The notes beneath the pieces are model-generated. The model was given only the letters and a program-made list of their open reading frames with translations. It ran no database searches and was not told the origin of the DNA. Below are positions 34,735 through 42,829 of a stretch of 47,055 nucleotides of DNA, piece after piece. Where the stretch lies: NCBI GenBank assembly GCA_028101545.1, contig JAOHKZ010000015.1, forward strand, positions 1-47,055. Reading direction: 5' to 3'. The number at the start of each line of letters is the position of its first letter. Within the stretch, counting starts at the first letter, position 1. The position numbers and the translations under genes are program-made. The stretch is from Opitutales bacterium (GTDB lineage: Bacteria > Verrucomicrobiota > Verrucomicrobiia > Opitutales > Seribacteraceae).

Positions 34735-35322
34735 TTAGAATTCTTCTTCGTCTGGGATATCGAGTTTATGCATGGTAGTCTCTTCGCCTTTTGAATCAAC
34801 GGTTATGACTTTCATGATTTTACAATCTTTACCTTGTGCTTCAAATCTTTTTGGTTCTCCATCCGGGCCAATAATTTGAAGAAGGCCCGGTTTTTTGTCG
34901 ATCTCAACACATTCAAGCAAGTCTTTCCCATTGTAGCCTTCTTCGTGGGATGTTGAGTATAATCCATCAGGATGAACAAAGCAGACAATTCGACCGTAGC
35001 GAATAGTTGCTCCTCTTTTATGTCGAACTATATCTCCTTTTTCGAAAAGTTTCTTGGTGAAAAGCTGTTTTCTAGGTGTGTAGTGTTTAAGCTTAGACCT
35101 TTTGGCTTTAAAAGTTTTCATTCCATCGGAACCTTTGACCAACGGAGTTAGTTCATCGGGGTGAACCTCCACACATTCAAGTGTCGGGTCTCCGGGATTA
35201 TCTTGGAGAATCATTAAAACTTCACCACATCTCTTTTTACCTTTTGATGAGACCGTTTCGCGAACAAAATCTCCAATTTCTATTTCTTTTTTCTTTTTTT
35301 TCTTTTTTGATCCTATTGCCAT
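34735..35322 (-). CDS. Unknown protein with duplicated KOW/SH3-like domain
   Basis: A 195-residue soluble protein with an unusual start, MAIGSKKKKKKKE (seven consecutive lysines). Two related halves can be aligned: G-D-F-V-R-x-x-V-x-x-x-G-K-K-R-C-G-E-V-L-M, then L-E-C-V-E-V (about 17-80), and G-D-I-V-R-H-x-x-G-A-T-I-R-Y-G-R-I-V-C, then L-E-C-V-E-I (about 95-170). The G-D-x-V-x-x-K-x-G-x-x-x-x-x-G-x-V pattern resembles KOW or SH3-like barrels that bind RNA, ribosomes or DNA. No family is recognised. It is 9 bases downstream of a lipoprotein gene and probably cotranscribed with it. Confidence 0.5.
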   Translation of the reverse strand: MAIGSKKKKKKKEIEIGDFVRETVSSKGKKRCGEVLMILQDNPGDPTLECVEVHPDELTPLVKGSDGMKTFKAKRSKLKHYTPRKQLFTKKLFEKGDIVRHKRGATIRYGRIVCFVHPDGLYSTSHEEGYNGKDLLECVEIDKKPGLLQIIGPDGEPKRFEAQGKDCKIMKVITVDSKGEETTMHKLDIPDEEEF

Positions 35323-35331
35323 AGTAATTGA

Positions 35332-36099
35332 TTATTTCATTGATCCAGTTTGTGCGAGCCTTTTTGTTCGGCAGTCTGAACATATACAAAATTTACCATG
35401 TCCGTAGTCGCCGGGTGAAGGAAGGTCTTCAAAAAGAGGTGTTGAGGTTTTAGTTTTTGGAGTAGTTTTTGTTTTGATAGGGGAAGGCGATTTTGTTTTC
35501 ATCGCAATATTTTCTGATTCCTCTGCTTTTCTTTTTGCATAGGCTAACCTTTGCATTTTTCTAAGTTCAAATAAATAAGCTACTCCATCCTTAAAATCGG
35601 TATCATCCATTGCGATTGATCCTCGCATCGTGCCTTTGTTTGAGGGTGAGATTGCTAGGATATTTCCTTTATGTCCGATCGCAACTACTTCTCTTCCGGC
35701 AGGAAGCATGGACGAACCAATGGGTTGTCCCGATTTTGAATATATATTAAATTTCACATCTTTATTAATAGTAACTGCTTGCAAAGGAAAAACGGATTTC
35801 GGAATTGCGTTCCAATTTTTTACGGCGTTTAGCAATTCTGGGGTAAAAGTAGCTTTTTCGGGCTTTGTGGGGGTTGGTTTCTTGGGAGGTTGAGGAGGCT
35901 TTCTCTCGACTTCCAATGGTTTTTGGGGAGTCGGTTTTGGTTCGGGAGGAGTCGGTTTTGCTTCTGTTACTTCCTCAATTTTCTCAGGTTTAACCTCGCT
36001 ACTTTGATTGTTTTCAGCATCTTCTGCATTATTTTCCAACATTTCGCATGATTGAAACAAGAGGAAACTCAAAAATAAAAGTGATGTTATTAAACGCAT
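35332..36099 (-). CDS. Proline-rich lipoprotein with C-terminal cysteine cluster
   Basis: A 255-residue predicted lipoprotein (MRLITSLLFLSFLLFQSC, Cys18). A Pro/Lys/Glu-rich spacer (about 35-85) could cross the periplasm or peptidoglycan. It is followed by a compact globular region (about 86-180), a second Lys/Thr/Pro-rich linker, and a C-terminal C-I-C-S-D-C motif, a possible metal-binding or redox site. No family is recognised. It is transcribed just ahead of the KOW-like gene. Confidence 0.5.
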   Translation of the reverse strand: MRLITSLLFLSFLLFQSCEMLENNAEDAENNQSSEVKPEKIEEVTEAKPTPPEPKPTPQKPLEVERKPPQPPKKPTPTKPEKATFTPELLNAVKNWNAIPKSVFPLQAVTINKDVKFNIYSKSGQPIGSSMLPAGREVVAIGHKGNILAISPSNKGTMRGSIAMDDTDFKDGVAYLFELRKMQRLAYAKRKAEESENIAMKTKSPSPIKTKTTPKTKTSTPLFEDLPSPGDYGHGKFCICSDCRTKRLAQTGSMK

Positions 36100-36227
36100 T
36101 GGTGAATTTGACGAAAAAGTAGTAGTTTTGGCAAGAATTTATCTCAATGAGTTGGACTTAGTTGGATAAATTATAAAAGATAACCTTTAAAAATTATGAG
36201 GCCGTTTTTTTCATCCAACAAAAAAGT

Positions 36228-36503
36228 ATGCATATTTTAAATACGATTTTTTACCTATTCATAGCGATTAATGTACTGGCGGTTCAGTTTTTTTCTGACG
36301 CATGGGGCATTTTAACAATTGTGATATGTATTTTAGGAGCGAGTCTGAGTTTAGTTTGCTTTATTAATGATTTGTTGATCAAGCCAAAGCAGCGGCAACG
36401 TGAAGAAAATAAAAAGATTGAGGAAGAAAAAAATACTTTGATGGATGACTTGGAAAAGGAAGCAATCCGGAGAAAGCAGAAGGATCGTCTTCAGCAAAAT
36501 TAA
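36228..36503 (+). CDS. Small membrane protein with charged coiled-coil tail
   Basis: A 91-residue protein with two hydrophobic spans (about 3-22 and 27-48) followed by a Lys/Glu/Arg-rich helical cytoplasmic tail of about 38 residues. The stop codon is three bases before the GTG start of the POT transporter, which suggests one transcript. No family is recognised. Confidence 0.5.
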   Translation: MHILNTIFYLFIAINVLAVQFFSDAWGILTIVICILGASLSLVCFINDLLIKPKQRQREENKKIEEEKNTLMDDLEKEAIRRKQKDRLQQN

Positions 36504-36506
36504 AAA

Positions 36507-37835
36507 GTGAAACCCTTTCGAATTGTACCCCAAAAAACTTCCGGACTTCCATCCGGGATTCCCTACATAATCGGAAACGAGGCAGCGGAGCGTTTTTCTT
36601 TTTATGGTATGAAGACAATTCTTGCCATTTTTATGACCCAATTTCTTTTGGATGAAACAGGCAATCCAGATTTTATGTCTGAGGGTGAAGCAACAGTCTG
36701 GGTCCATACCTTTGTTACCGCTGTTTATTTTACCCCTTTGCTCGGATCTTTTCTAGCCGATGCCTTTCTGGGGAAATATAAAACCATAATTTATTTATCG
36801 ATTGTATATTGTCTTGGTCATTTATCTTTGGCATTGGACGAGACCCGATTTGGCTTAATGGCTGGATTAAGTTTAATTGCAATCGGAGCGGGTGGAATCA
36901 AAGGTTGTGTATCAGCACATGTTGGAGATCAGTTTGGATCTGAGAATGGTGGACTTCTGGAGAAGATTTATGGCTGGTTTTATCTCTCGATTAATTTGGG
37001 TGCTTTTGCCTCCACTCTTTTAACTCCCTGGCTTTTGGAAAATTATGGTCCGGGAGTGGCATTTGGTGTGCCGGGATTACTTATGTTGATTGCCACCCTA
37101 GTTTTTTGGGCAGGTCGTCATGATTTTGCCCATATTCCCGCCCGTGGTTCTGAGTTCATGCGTGAAACCTTTTCCACGAACGGATTGAATACAATTGGGA
37201 AACTCATGGTCATTTATTTGATGGTTGCCGTGTTTTGGGCATTATTTGATCAGACTGCTTCGAAATGGGTCTTCCAGGCAGAGCAAATGGACCGAAACTT
37301 TCTGGGGATTGAATGGCTGTCTTCTCAGATTCAGGCAATTAACCCAGCATTAATCCTTATTTTCATTCCCTTTTTCTCCTGGGGCTTATACCCGGCGATC
37401 AACCGTTTTTTTCCACTCACTCCCTTACGCAAGATAGGGATTGGATTTTTTCTTGTGGTTCCATCCTTTTTGATTCCTGCATGGATTGAATATCGAATTG
37501 GCTTGGGGGACACTCCTGGGATCGGTTGGCAATTACTATCTTATTTATTGCTTACTGCAGCGGAAGTGATGATCTCTGTAACCTGTTTGGAATTCTCCTA
37601 CACACAGGCACCCCGTCCGATGAAATCGTTAATTTTTGGGCTTTTCATGGCCTCCGTCGCCTTGGGCAATTTATTTACCAGCCTGGTGAATATTTTTATT
37701 CTTAATGAGGACGGATCAAGTAAATTAGAAGGTCCTGCCTATTATTTGTTCTTTGCCGGAGTTATGATGTTTACTGCAATCATATATGTTCCAGTTGCCA
37801 TGAAGTATCGGGAAAAAACATACCTACATGAGTAA
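36507..37835 (+). CDS. POT/PTR2-family proton-coupled peptide transporter
   Basis: A 442-residue multi-span major facilitator. It starts with GTG at 36507, required because the family motif G-N-E-A-A-E-R-F-S-F-Y-G-M (about 23-35) follows shortly; a later ATG would delete the motif. Further blocks are D-A-F-L-G-K-Y-K-T-I-I, G-I-K-G-C-V-S-A-H-V-G-D-Q-F and Y-x-x-S-I-N-L-G-A. About 11-12 hydrophobic spans are visible. It probably imports di- and tripeptides with protons across the inner membrane. The first E-x-x-E-R motif is intact. Confidence 0.9.
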   Translation: MKPFRIVPQKTSGLPSGIPYIIGNEAAERFSFYGMKTILAIFMTQFLLDETGNPDFMSEGEATVWVHTFVTAVYFTPLLGSFLADAFLGKYKTIIYLSIVYCLGHLSLALDETRFGLMAGLSLIAIGAGGIKGCVSAHVGDQFGSENGGLLEKIYGWFYLSINLGAFASTLLTPWLLENYGPGVAFGVPGLLMLIATLVFWAGRHDFAHIPARGSEFMRETFSTNGLNTIGKLMVIYLMVAVFWALFDQTASKWVFQAEQMDRNFLGIEWLSSQIQAINPALILIFIPFFSWGLYPAINRFFPLTPLRKIGIGFFLVVPSFLIPAWIEYRIGLGDTPGIGWQLLSYLLLTAAEVMISVTCLEFSYTQAPRPMKSLIFGLFMASVALGNLFTSLVNIFILNEDGSSKLEGPAYYLFFAGVMMFTAIIYVPVAMKYREKTYLHE

Positions 37836-37854
37836 TACCTGAGTCGGCTACCTA

Positions 37855-38250
37855 CTAGGTAAACTTTAGATCCTTAACTATGTTGCAACTTTCCAATTGT
37901 TTGATTTTATCGAGAATTTTTTTCTTTTGAAAAGAAAGTTCCTGTTTAACGGGTCCACCAGAAGTTTTAATGTAGAGGATTCCACTCGATGGCTGAAGCC
38001 TCTCGGGTGCACATTTCATAAAAAGTTTTTTTCCGACAATTTTCTGCCAATTTTCTGAGATTGATTGTTCGGGAGTTTTTTCTTGGCCCATCCCCCAGTT
38101 AGCCCAGGTTTTTTCAATTAATTCTTTCATACTCAGGGGCTCACGGTGCTTGCTTAAGTCTTCCCCCATGGGCAATTCGAGAAAATTCGCAAGCAATCTT
38201 CTTTCATTGAAAGAAGTTAACTTTTTGTAATTTGAATGCTTGGACTCCAC
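37855..38250 (-). CDS. DUF721/DciA-family protein
   Basis: A 131-residue protein with the DUF721 pattern: W-x-x-I-V-G-K-x-L, C-A-P-E-R-L and S-S-G-I-L-Y-I-K-T-S-G, then E-L-S-F-Q-K-K-K-I-L-D-K-I. In most bacteria lacking DnaC/DnaI this family (DciA) loads the replicative helicase DnaB. The long N-terminal extension before the domain (about 55 residues) fits DciA. It meets the POT transporter tail to tail with a 19-base gap and is divergent from fabV. Confidence 0.75.
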   Translation of the reverse strand: MESKHSNYKKLTSFNERRLLANFLELPMGEDLSKHREPLSMKELIEKTWANWGMGQEKTPEQSISENWQKIVGKKLFMKCAPERLQPSSGILYIKTSGGPVKQELSFQKKKILDKIKQLESCNIVKDLKFT

Positions 38251-38350
38251 AATTGTATAAATATTGATCTTCTACTAACGATGAATCAATGCTATGTAAA
38301 TCATACCTTTCAATTTACCATATATTTAAAAAAAAATAATTCATATATAA

Positions 38351-39538
38351 ATGATCATTAAACCAAGAATTAAGGGCTTCGTATGTATAACCTCTCACCC
38401 GACTGGTTGTCTGGAGAATATTCGTGAACAGGTAGCCTATGCAAAGAGCCAGGAAATTATTTACGCTCATAAACCTAAACGTGTTTTAGTGATTGGCTCT
38501 TCAACGGGGTATGGCTTATCTTCCAGAATTACTGCGGCTTTTTCATGTGGTGCAGATACGCTTGGAGTTTATTTTGAAAGACCTCCCGCAGGTGAACGAA
38601 CTGCAAGTGCAGGATTTTATAATTCCGAGGCTTTTTGCAAGTTGGCTCAAGAGGAAGGCTTACAAGCTGTGGATGTAAATGGGGACGCTTTTTCAAATGA
38701 GATCAAAGATGAAGTGGTGGCAAAGGCGAAGGAATTTGGCGGGCAGTTTGATCTGGTCGTGTACAGCCTTGCCTCTCCCCGTCGGACGGATCCAGAAGAT
38801 GGAACTTCTTACCGTGCATGCCTAAAACCCATCGGGGCAATTTATAAAAACAAGACTTTGGATACGGATAAAGAATTGGTTAAGGATGTCACTATTGACC
38901 CTGCCAATGAGGATGAAATTTTACAGACCGAAAAAGTTATGGGAGGGGAAGACTGGGAACTTTGGACGGATGCCCTGCTTGAAGCTAACCTGCTTGCTCC
39001 TGACTGCCTGAACATAGCTTATTCCTATATAGGTCCGCAAGTCACCCAACCTATTTATAGAAATGGAACCATTGGACGGGCTAAATTACATTTGGAGAAC
39101 TCAGCTGCCCGAATTTCAGAGAAGATGGGAAATGCCGGTTCGGGGAAAGCCTTTGTCTCCGTAAACAAGGCACTGGTAACCCAGGCAAGTTCTGCGATCC
39201 CTGTTGTTCCATTATATGTCTCCATTCTGTATAAAATCATGACGGAGATGGGCACGCATGAAGGATGTATTGAACAAACCTGTAGGTTATTTAAAGATCG
39301 CCTCTATGGAGAAGGGGAAACTTTGGTGGACGATGAGAATAGAATCCGATTGGATGACTGGGAAATGGATCCGGTGGTTCAGGAAAAAATAATTGAGATT
39401 TGGCCGAGCATTACCACTGAAAACTTGAAGGAATTAACCAGTTTTGGGCTTTACCAGGAAGAATTTTTAAAATTATTCGGATTTGGCAGAACTGATGTTA
39501 ATTACGAATTAGAAGTCGATCCTTCAGCACCATTGTAA
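38351..39538 (+). CDS. fabV: Trans-2-enoyl-ACP/CoA reductase FabV
   Basis: A 395-residue FabV, the NADH-dependent enoyl reductase that ends each cycle of fatty acid elongation and confers natural triclosan tolerance. Marks are MIIKPRIKGFVCITSHPTGC at the N-terminus, V-L-V-I-G-S-S-T-G-Y-G-L (Rossmann loop near 46-57), L-A-S-P-R-R-T-D-P, Y-S-Y-I-G-P and the catalytic Y-x8-K (Y-R-N-G-T-I-G-R-A-K). No fabI-type gene or other fatty acid gene is nearby. The last 37 bases overlap the 3' end of the opposing mnmM-like gene. Confidence 0.97.
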   Translation: MIIKPRIKGFVCITSHPTGCLENIREQVAYAKSQEIIYAHKPKRVLVIGSSTGYGLSSRITAAFSCGADTLGVYFERPPAGERTASAGFYNSEAFCKLAQEEGLQAVDVNGDAFSNEIKDEVVAKAKEFGGQFDLVVYSLASPRRTDPEDGTSYRACLKPIGAIYKNKTLDTDKELVKDVTIDPANEDEILQTEKVMGGEDWELWTDALLEANLLAPDCLNIAYSYIGPQVTQPIYRNGTIGRAKLHLENSAARISEKMGNAGSGKAFVSVNKALVTQASSAIPVVPLYVSILYKIMTEMGTHEGCIEQTCRLFKDRLYGEGETLVDDENRIRLDDWEMDPVVQEKIIEIWPSITTENLKELTSFGLYQEEFLKLFGFGRTDVNYELEVDPSAPL

Positions 39539-40089
39539 GCTTTTCCAATTAAAAAGAGTACGGGTGAATCCGGTGCCTGGTTGCTTGGTTTTTTTTGAAC
39601 AGACCAGTTTTCCTTTTTTGTAAGTTTTTCAATTTCTGCAAATTCCCTTTGTCCACCATCGTGCCCCCGGTATGCGATCAGGGAAATTATTCCATCATCG
39701 GACAAACAAAGCTGTGCCTGCCTAAGGGCAGATAATGTGGAGTTGGGTTTAGTGATAAATTTTTTATCTCCTCCGGGTAAATATCCAAGGTTAAATATGA
39801 CCGCTTTAATTTTCCCGAGCATGGCAACCGGCACATGCTCAAGCATTTTACTATGGCAGGATTGAGTAAAAACTACCCGGCTTACGAGTTGCTGTTTTTC
39901 CAGCAAGCGGGTGCCTTGTTCGATTGATTCTTTTTGAATATCAAAGGCATAGACTCCTCCGTCCTGCCCGACTTTTTGGGCAAGGAATTGAGTGTCGTAT
40001 CCATTACCCAATGTTGCATCTATCACGAAATCTCCGGCATGAACAATCTTATCCAATTCGCTATGTGCCTGTTCAGTCAATCTCATCAA
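39502..40089 (-). CDS. mnmM: YtqB/MnmM-type tRNA methyltransferase
   Basis: A 195-residue class I SAM methyltransferase of the YtqB family (rRNA_methylase Pfam family). The SAM loop D-A-T-L-G-N-G-Y-D-T is at 24-33 and the family mark N-L-G-Y-L-P-G-G-D-K is near 100-109. B. subtilis YtqB, now MnmM, methylates nm5s2U34 to mnm5s2U34 in tRNA. The gene immediately upstream encodes an MnmC-like FAD oxidoreductase, which supports this role. ATG 40089 and the adjacent ATG at 40086 are equally likely starts. Overlaps fabV tail to tail. Confidence 0.85.
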   Translation of the reverse strand: MMRLTEQAHSELDKIVHAGDFVIDATLGNGYDTQFLAQKVGQDGGVYAFDIQKESIEQGTRLLEKQQLVSRVVFTQSCHSKMLEHVPVAMLGKIKAVIFNLGYLPGGDKKFITKPNSTLSALRQAQLCLSDDGIISLIAYRGHDGGQREFAEIEKLTKKENWSVQKKPSNQAPDSPVLFLIGKAYNGAEGSTSNS

Positions 40090-40096
40090 TTTTTAA

Positions 40097-41101
40097 TTAT
40101 TTAAACCGATTTAAATTTGCCTCGGATGGAAGGGGGTGATCATCCAAAAGAAAATCAGTCATTATTTTTGCATAGTGCGGAATAGTTGAAGTTCCCCTTG
40201 ATCCAAAACCATTAAAAAGAAATAAATTTTTATGGTTCGGGTGGACTCCAATGATCGGATGCCTATCCTTAGTCCCAGATCGAACACCGCTTATATGTTG
40301 CGGGAAATCTTTTTTACTGAAATCAAAAAAATCACATTTTCGTAATATTTCTTTTTTCCCCTTTTCAGTCGGGCCGGAAACCAGATTTTGATGATCCCAT
40401 GTGGAGCCCAAGTGGGCATAATCTCCAAAGCCCGGTAGATGCCATGAACCATTGCTCAGCGCCAAATCAATTCCAGATTGAACGGTCAAAACTTCTCCCC
40501 TGGCCGGAGCAAAAGGAAGATCTTTAAACCATGGGTTTTCATGCACTCGAAAGCCTTCACAGAAAATAATTTTCGGTGAATCTTTTTGATTTCTCATCTC
40601 AAGCGAAGAGTTTTTCCATGCCTTTTTTTTAAGTAAGTAATCTTTACTCGCTTGAAGAAAACGGGGTACGTCGAGTTGCCAGGCATTCTTTGTGATTCCT
40701 GCACCTAGGGGAGCTTGTATGCCCATTTTCTGAAAATGAGCAGTACTCCATTGTCCATTTTGAAATTCACTGAAATCGGGATTTTTTTCTATTTCATTCC
40801 AGGTATTTTTTTGTTTCTGGGAAATGAAAATACGGTGAAGTGGGATAGATCGGTAAAAGGTTTTTCCCCATGCCCGTTCGCACTGTCGGAAAAATAATTC
40901 ATTTTCCATCAGGCATTCTTTAATCATGAAAGGAGGATTGAGTTTTGGTCCGATTAACGGATTGACCAACCCCACAGAAACAGCACTTGCAGAATGGGGT
41001 AGACCTGCATCGATCACCGTTACTTTTTGCCCACGGGCAATAAGATAATGGGCCATTACAGAACCCGCAAGTCCATGCCCAACGATAATAAAGTCAGTCA
41101 T
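40097..41101 (-). CDS. FAD-dependent oxidoreductase of the DAAO/MnmC(o)-like group
   Basis: A 334-residue flavoprotein from ATG 41101; the longer frame starting at 41155 adds an N-terminus ahead of the FAD motif and is unlikely. The Rossmann motif is I-I-V-G-H-G-L-A-G-S-V-M-A at about 5-17, followed by V-T-V-I-D-A-G. Near the C-terminus are G-V-R-S-G-T-K-D-R-H-P-I-I-G and F-N-G-F-G-S-R-G, as in D-amino-acid-oxidase-type enzymes including the oxidase domain of MnmC. Stand-alone members are common in Bacteroidetes and Firmicutes. The 7-base gap to the MnmM gene suggests the pair converts cmnm5(s2)U34 to nm5(s2)U34 and then mnm5(s2)U34. Glycine oxidase or another amine oxidase is the alternative. 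Confidence 0.75.
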   Translation of the reverse strand: MTDFIIVGHGLAGSVMAHYLIARGQKVTVIDAGLPHSASAVSVGLVNPLIGPKLNPPFMIKECLMENELFFRQCERAWGKTFYRSIPLHRIFISQKQKNTWNEIEKNPDFSEFQNGQWSTAHFQKMGIQAPLGAGITKNAWQLDVPRFLQASKDYLLKKKAWKNSSLEMRNQKDSPKIIFCEGFRVHENPWFKDLPFAPARGEVLTVQSGIDLALSNGSWHLPGFGDYAHLGSTWDHQNLVSGPTEKGKKEILRKCDFFDFSKKDFPQHISGVRSGTKDRHPIIGVHPNHKNLFLFNGFGSRGTSTIPHYAKIMTDFLLDDHPLPSEANLNRFK

Positions 41102-41148
41102 GGGTAAAATGAAACAAATCGTAAATCTCCTTGCGACCCGGTCGGGTA

Positions 41149-42795
41149 ATGACAAAATTAAGGAATATGTTCAATCGTTTGTTAATTGGATTTGGTCTCT
41201 TACTTTTTGTATTGCTGGGTTTTACAATATGGGAATATTTGAATAAAGACTCTAGTGAATTTGTGCAAACTCTCAACTCGCAAGAAGCTACAGACCAAAA
41301 CGAAAAAATGGTTCCTCTTTTCAACCCCAAACAAAACCTGAAAGAAGAGACTTTTTTTCCTGAGCAGAGCGAACGGGAGTTTGATTTGAGTATGTTAATG
41401 GATTCTCCGATACTTGAAGACTTAACTCTCGGATTTGCTACCACCCAAGACATGCAGGCATTCCTTAAGGAGGCAAAAGCGAATGGATTTGTAGTAAAAG
41501 ATCGATCGGCAGAATTGAAAACGGTTCGATTAAGAGTTTCGGATCTGGATAAGGCATCTCGTTATTTTGATAAAACGGATAAAGGGGAAGAACCTCATTA
41601 TAATTACCGGATTCGAGCACCTGAATTACCCCGTGCTGAATTTCTTGAAGGGGAGAAAGGATTTGGTTCCACTGCAGATGACTGGATGGGTACTCCGCAA
41701 GACAGGCAGGATTGGGGCAGGGGGGTAAAAGTGGCTATTCTTGACTCCGGAATTGATCAAGCCCATTCCAATTTGAATGGCGTTGCTATCGAGGAAATTG
41801 ATCTGATTGGAGGGGGGAGCTCCAAAGGGCATGGCACTGCGATTGCATCGATTATTGCGGGGAATGATCTGGGTAAATGGGGAGTCTCTCCATCTGCATC
41901 CCTACTTTCCATTCGGGTACTCGATGGGGAAGGTGAGGGAGATTCTTTTACCGTGGCCAAGGGAATTGTGGAAGCGGCGAACCAGGGGGCTCAGGTAATC
42001 AATTTGAGCCTCGGTGGAACGGAAGGAAGTACTGTGCTTAAAAACGCGGTCGATTATGCACGCGAGCGGGGTGCAATTGTTGTGGCCGCGGTCGGTAATG
42101 AAGGAGTGAAAGGAGTATCCTACCCGGCAAAATTTGAAAATGTGGTTGGGGTCACCTCCGTCGATGCCAATGGTAGGCAATCCACCTTTGCCAATTATGG
42201 GGATGGGGTGGATATAGCCGCACCCGGGGTTGGTGTATTTACCGCTTGGGAGGATGAAGGCTTTGTTTCCTTTAGTGGGACATCCACAGCAACTGCATTT
42301 GTGAGTGGTGCCTTGGCCGCGGAGATTTCGAAAAACCCCAATCTTTCACCTAATCAAACGATTGAATTACTCTATAAATATTCCAATGAATCCGAGAAGC
42401 CGGGCTTTGATGAATTTACTGGGAACGGCATTTTAAATGTCGGACGGATTGAAAATCGGAATGTACCTGATTTACATGACGGTGCGATTGTCGGGTATTA
42501 TTTTGACCCCGAGGAAATGAAGGGTGGAACCACACCATTTCTTGTATCGGTTCAGAATCAGGGAACCGCTTGGCTTAACAATGTCAGTTTGGAAGTGGAA
42601 TATCGGGGAGTGGTGAAAAATTATATCTTTAATAATTTAAACCCCGGTGAAACAAGGAGTGAAAAATTATTTCTGGATGGAAGCGGCGAGTCGGGCAAAG
42701 GGGTAAGGATTTCATCACAACTTCGACTGGGTGGACAGACTGATGTTAACCCGGAAAATAATACCCGGGTAAGTACCATTTCGCTTCCCGACTAG
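41149..42795 (+). CDS. Membrane-anchored S8 (subtilisin-like) serine protease
   Basis: A 548-residue protein starting at ATG 41149. A hydrophobic N-terminal segment (about 10-30, LLIGFGLLLFVLLGFTIW) acts as signal or anchor. The S8 catalytic triad is intact: Asp199 (ILDSGID), His228 (G-H-G-T-A-I-A) and Ser379 (S-G-T-S-T-A-T-A). The C-terminal 130 residues contain a beta-rich, CARDB-like module (V-x-N-Q-G-T-A-W). It is probably exported and acts at the cell surface or in the periplasm. It is divergent from the FAD oxidoreductase with 47 bases between starts. Confidence 0.92.
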   Translation: MTKLRNMFNRLLIGFGLLLFVLLGFTIWEYLNKDSSEFVQTLNSQEATDQNEKMVPLFNPKQNLKEETFFPEQSEREFDLSMLMDSPILEDLTLGFATTQDMQAFLKEAKANGFVVKDRSAELKTVRLRVSDLDKASRYFDKTDKGEEPHYNYRIRAPELPRAEFLEGEKGFGSTADDWMGTPQDRQDWGRGVKVAILDSGIDQAHSNLNGVAIEEIDLIGGGSSKGHGTAIASIIAGNDLGKWGVSPSASLLSIRVLDGEGEGDSFTVAKGIVEAANQGAQVINLSLGGTEGSTVLKNAVDYARERGAIVVAAVGNEGVKGVSYPAKFENVVGVTSVDANGRQSTFANYGDGVDIAAPGVGVFTAWEDEGFVSFSGTSTATAFVSGALAAEISKNPNLSPNQTIELLYKYSNESEKPGFDEFTGNGILNVGRIENRNVPDLHDGAIVGYYFDPEEMKGGTTPFLVSVQNQGTAWLNNVSLEVEYRGVVKNYIFNNLNPGETRSEKLFLDGSGESGKGVRISSQLRLGGQTDVNPENNTRVSTISLPD

Positions 42796-42829
42796 TTGTT
42801 TTTCATCAAATAAATAAGGAAAACAGTTT

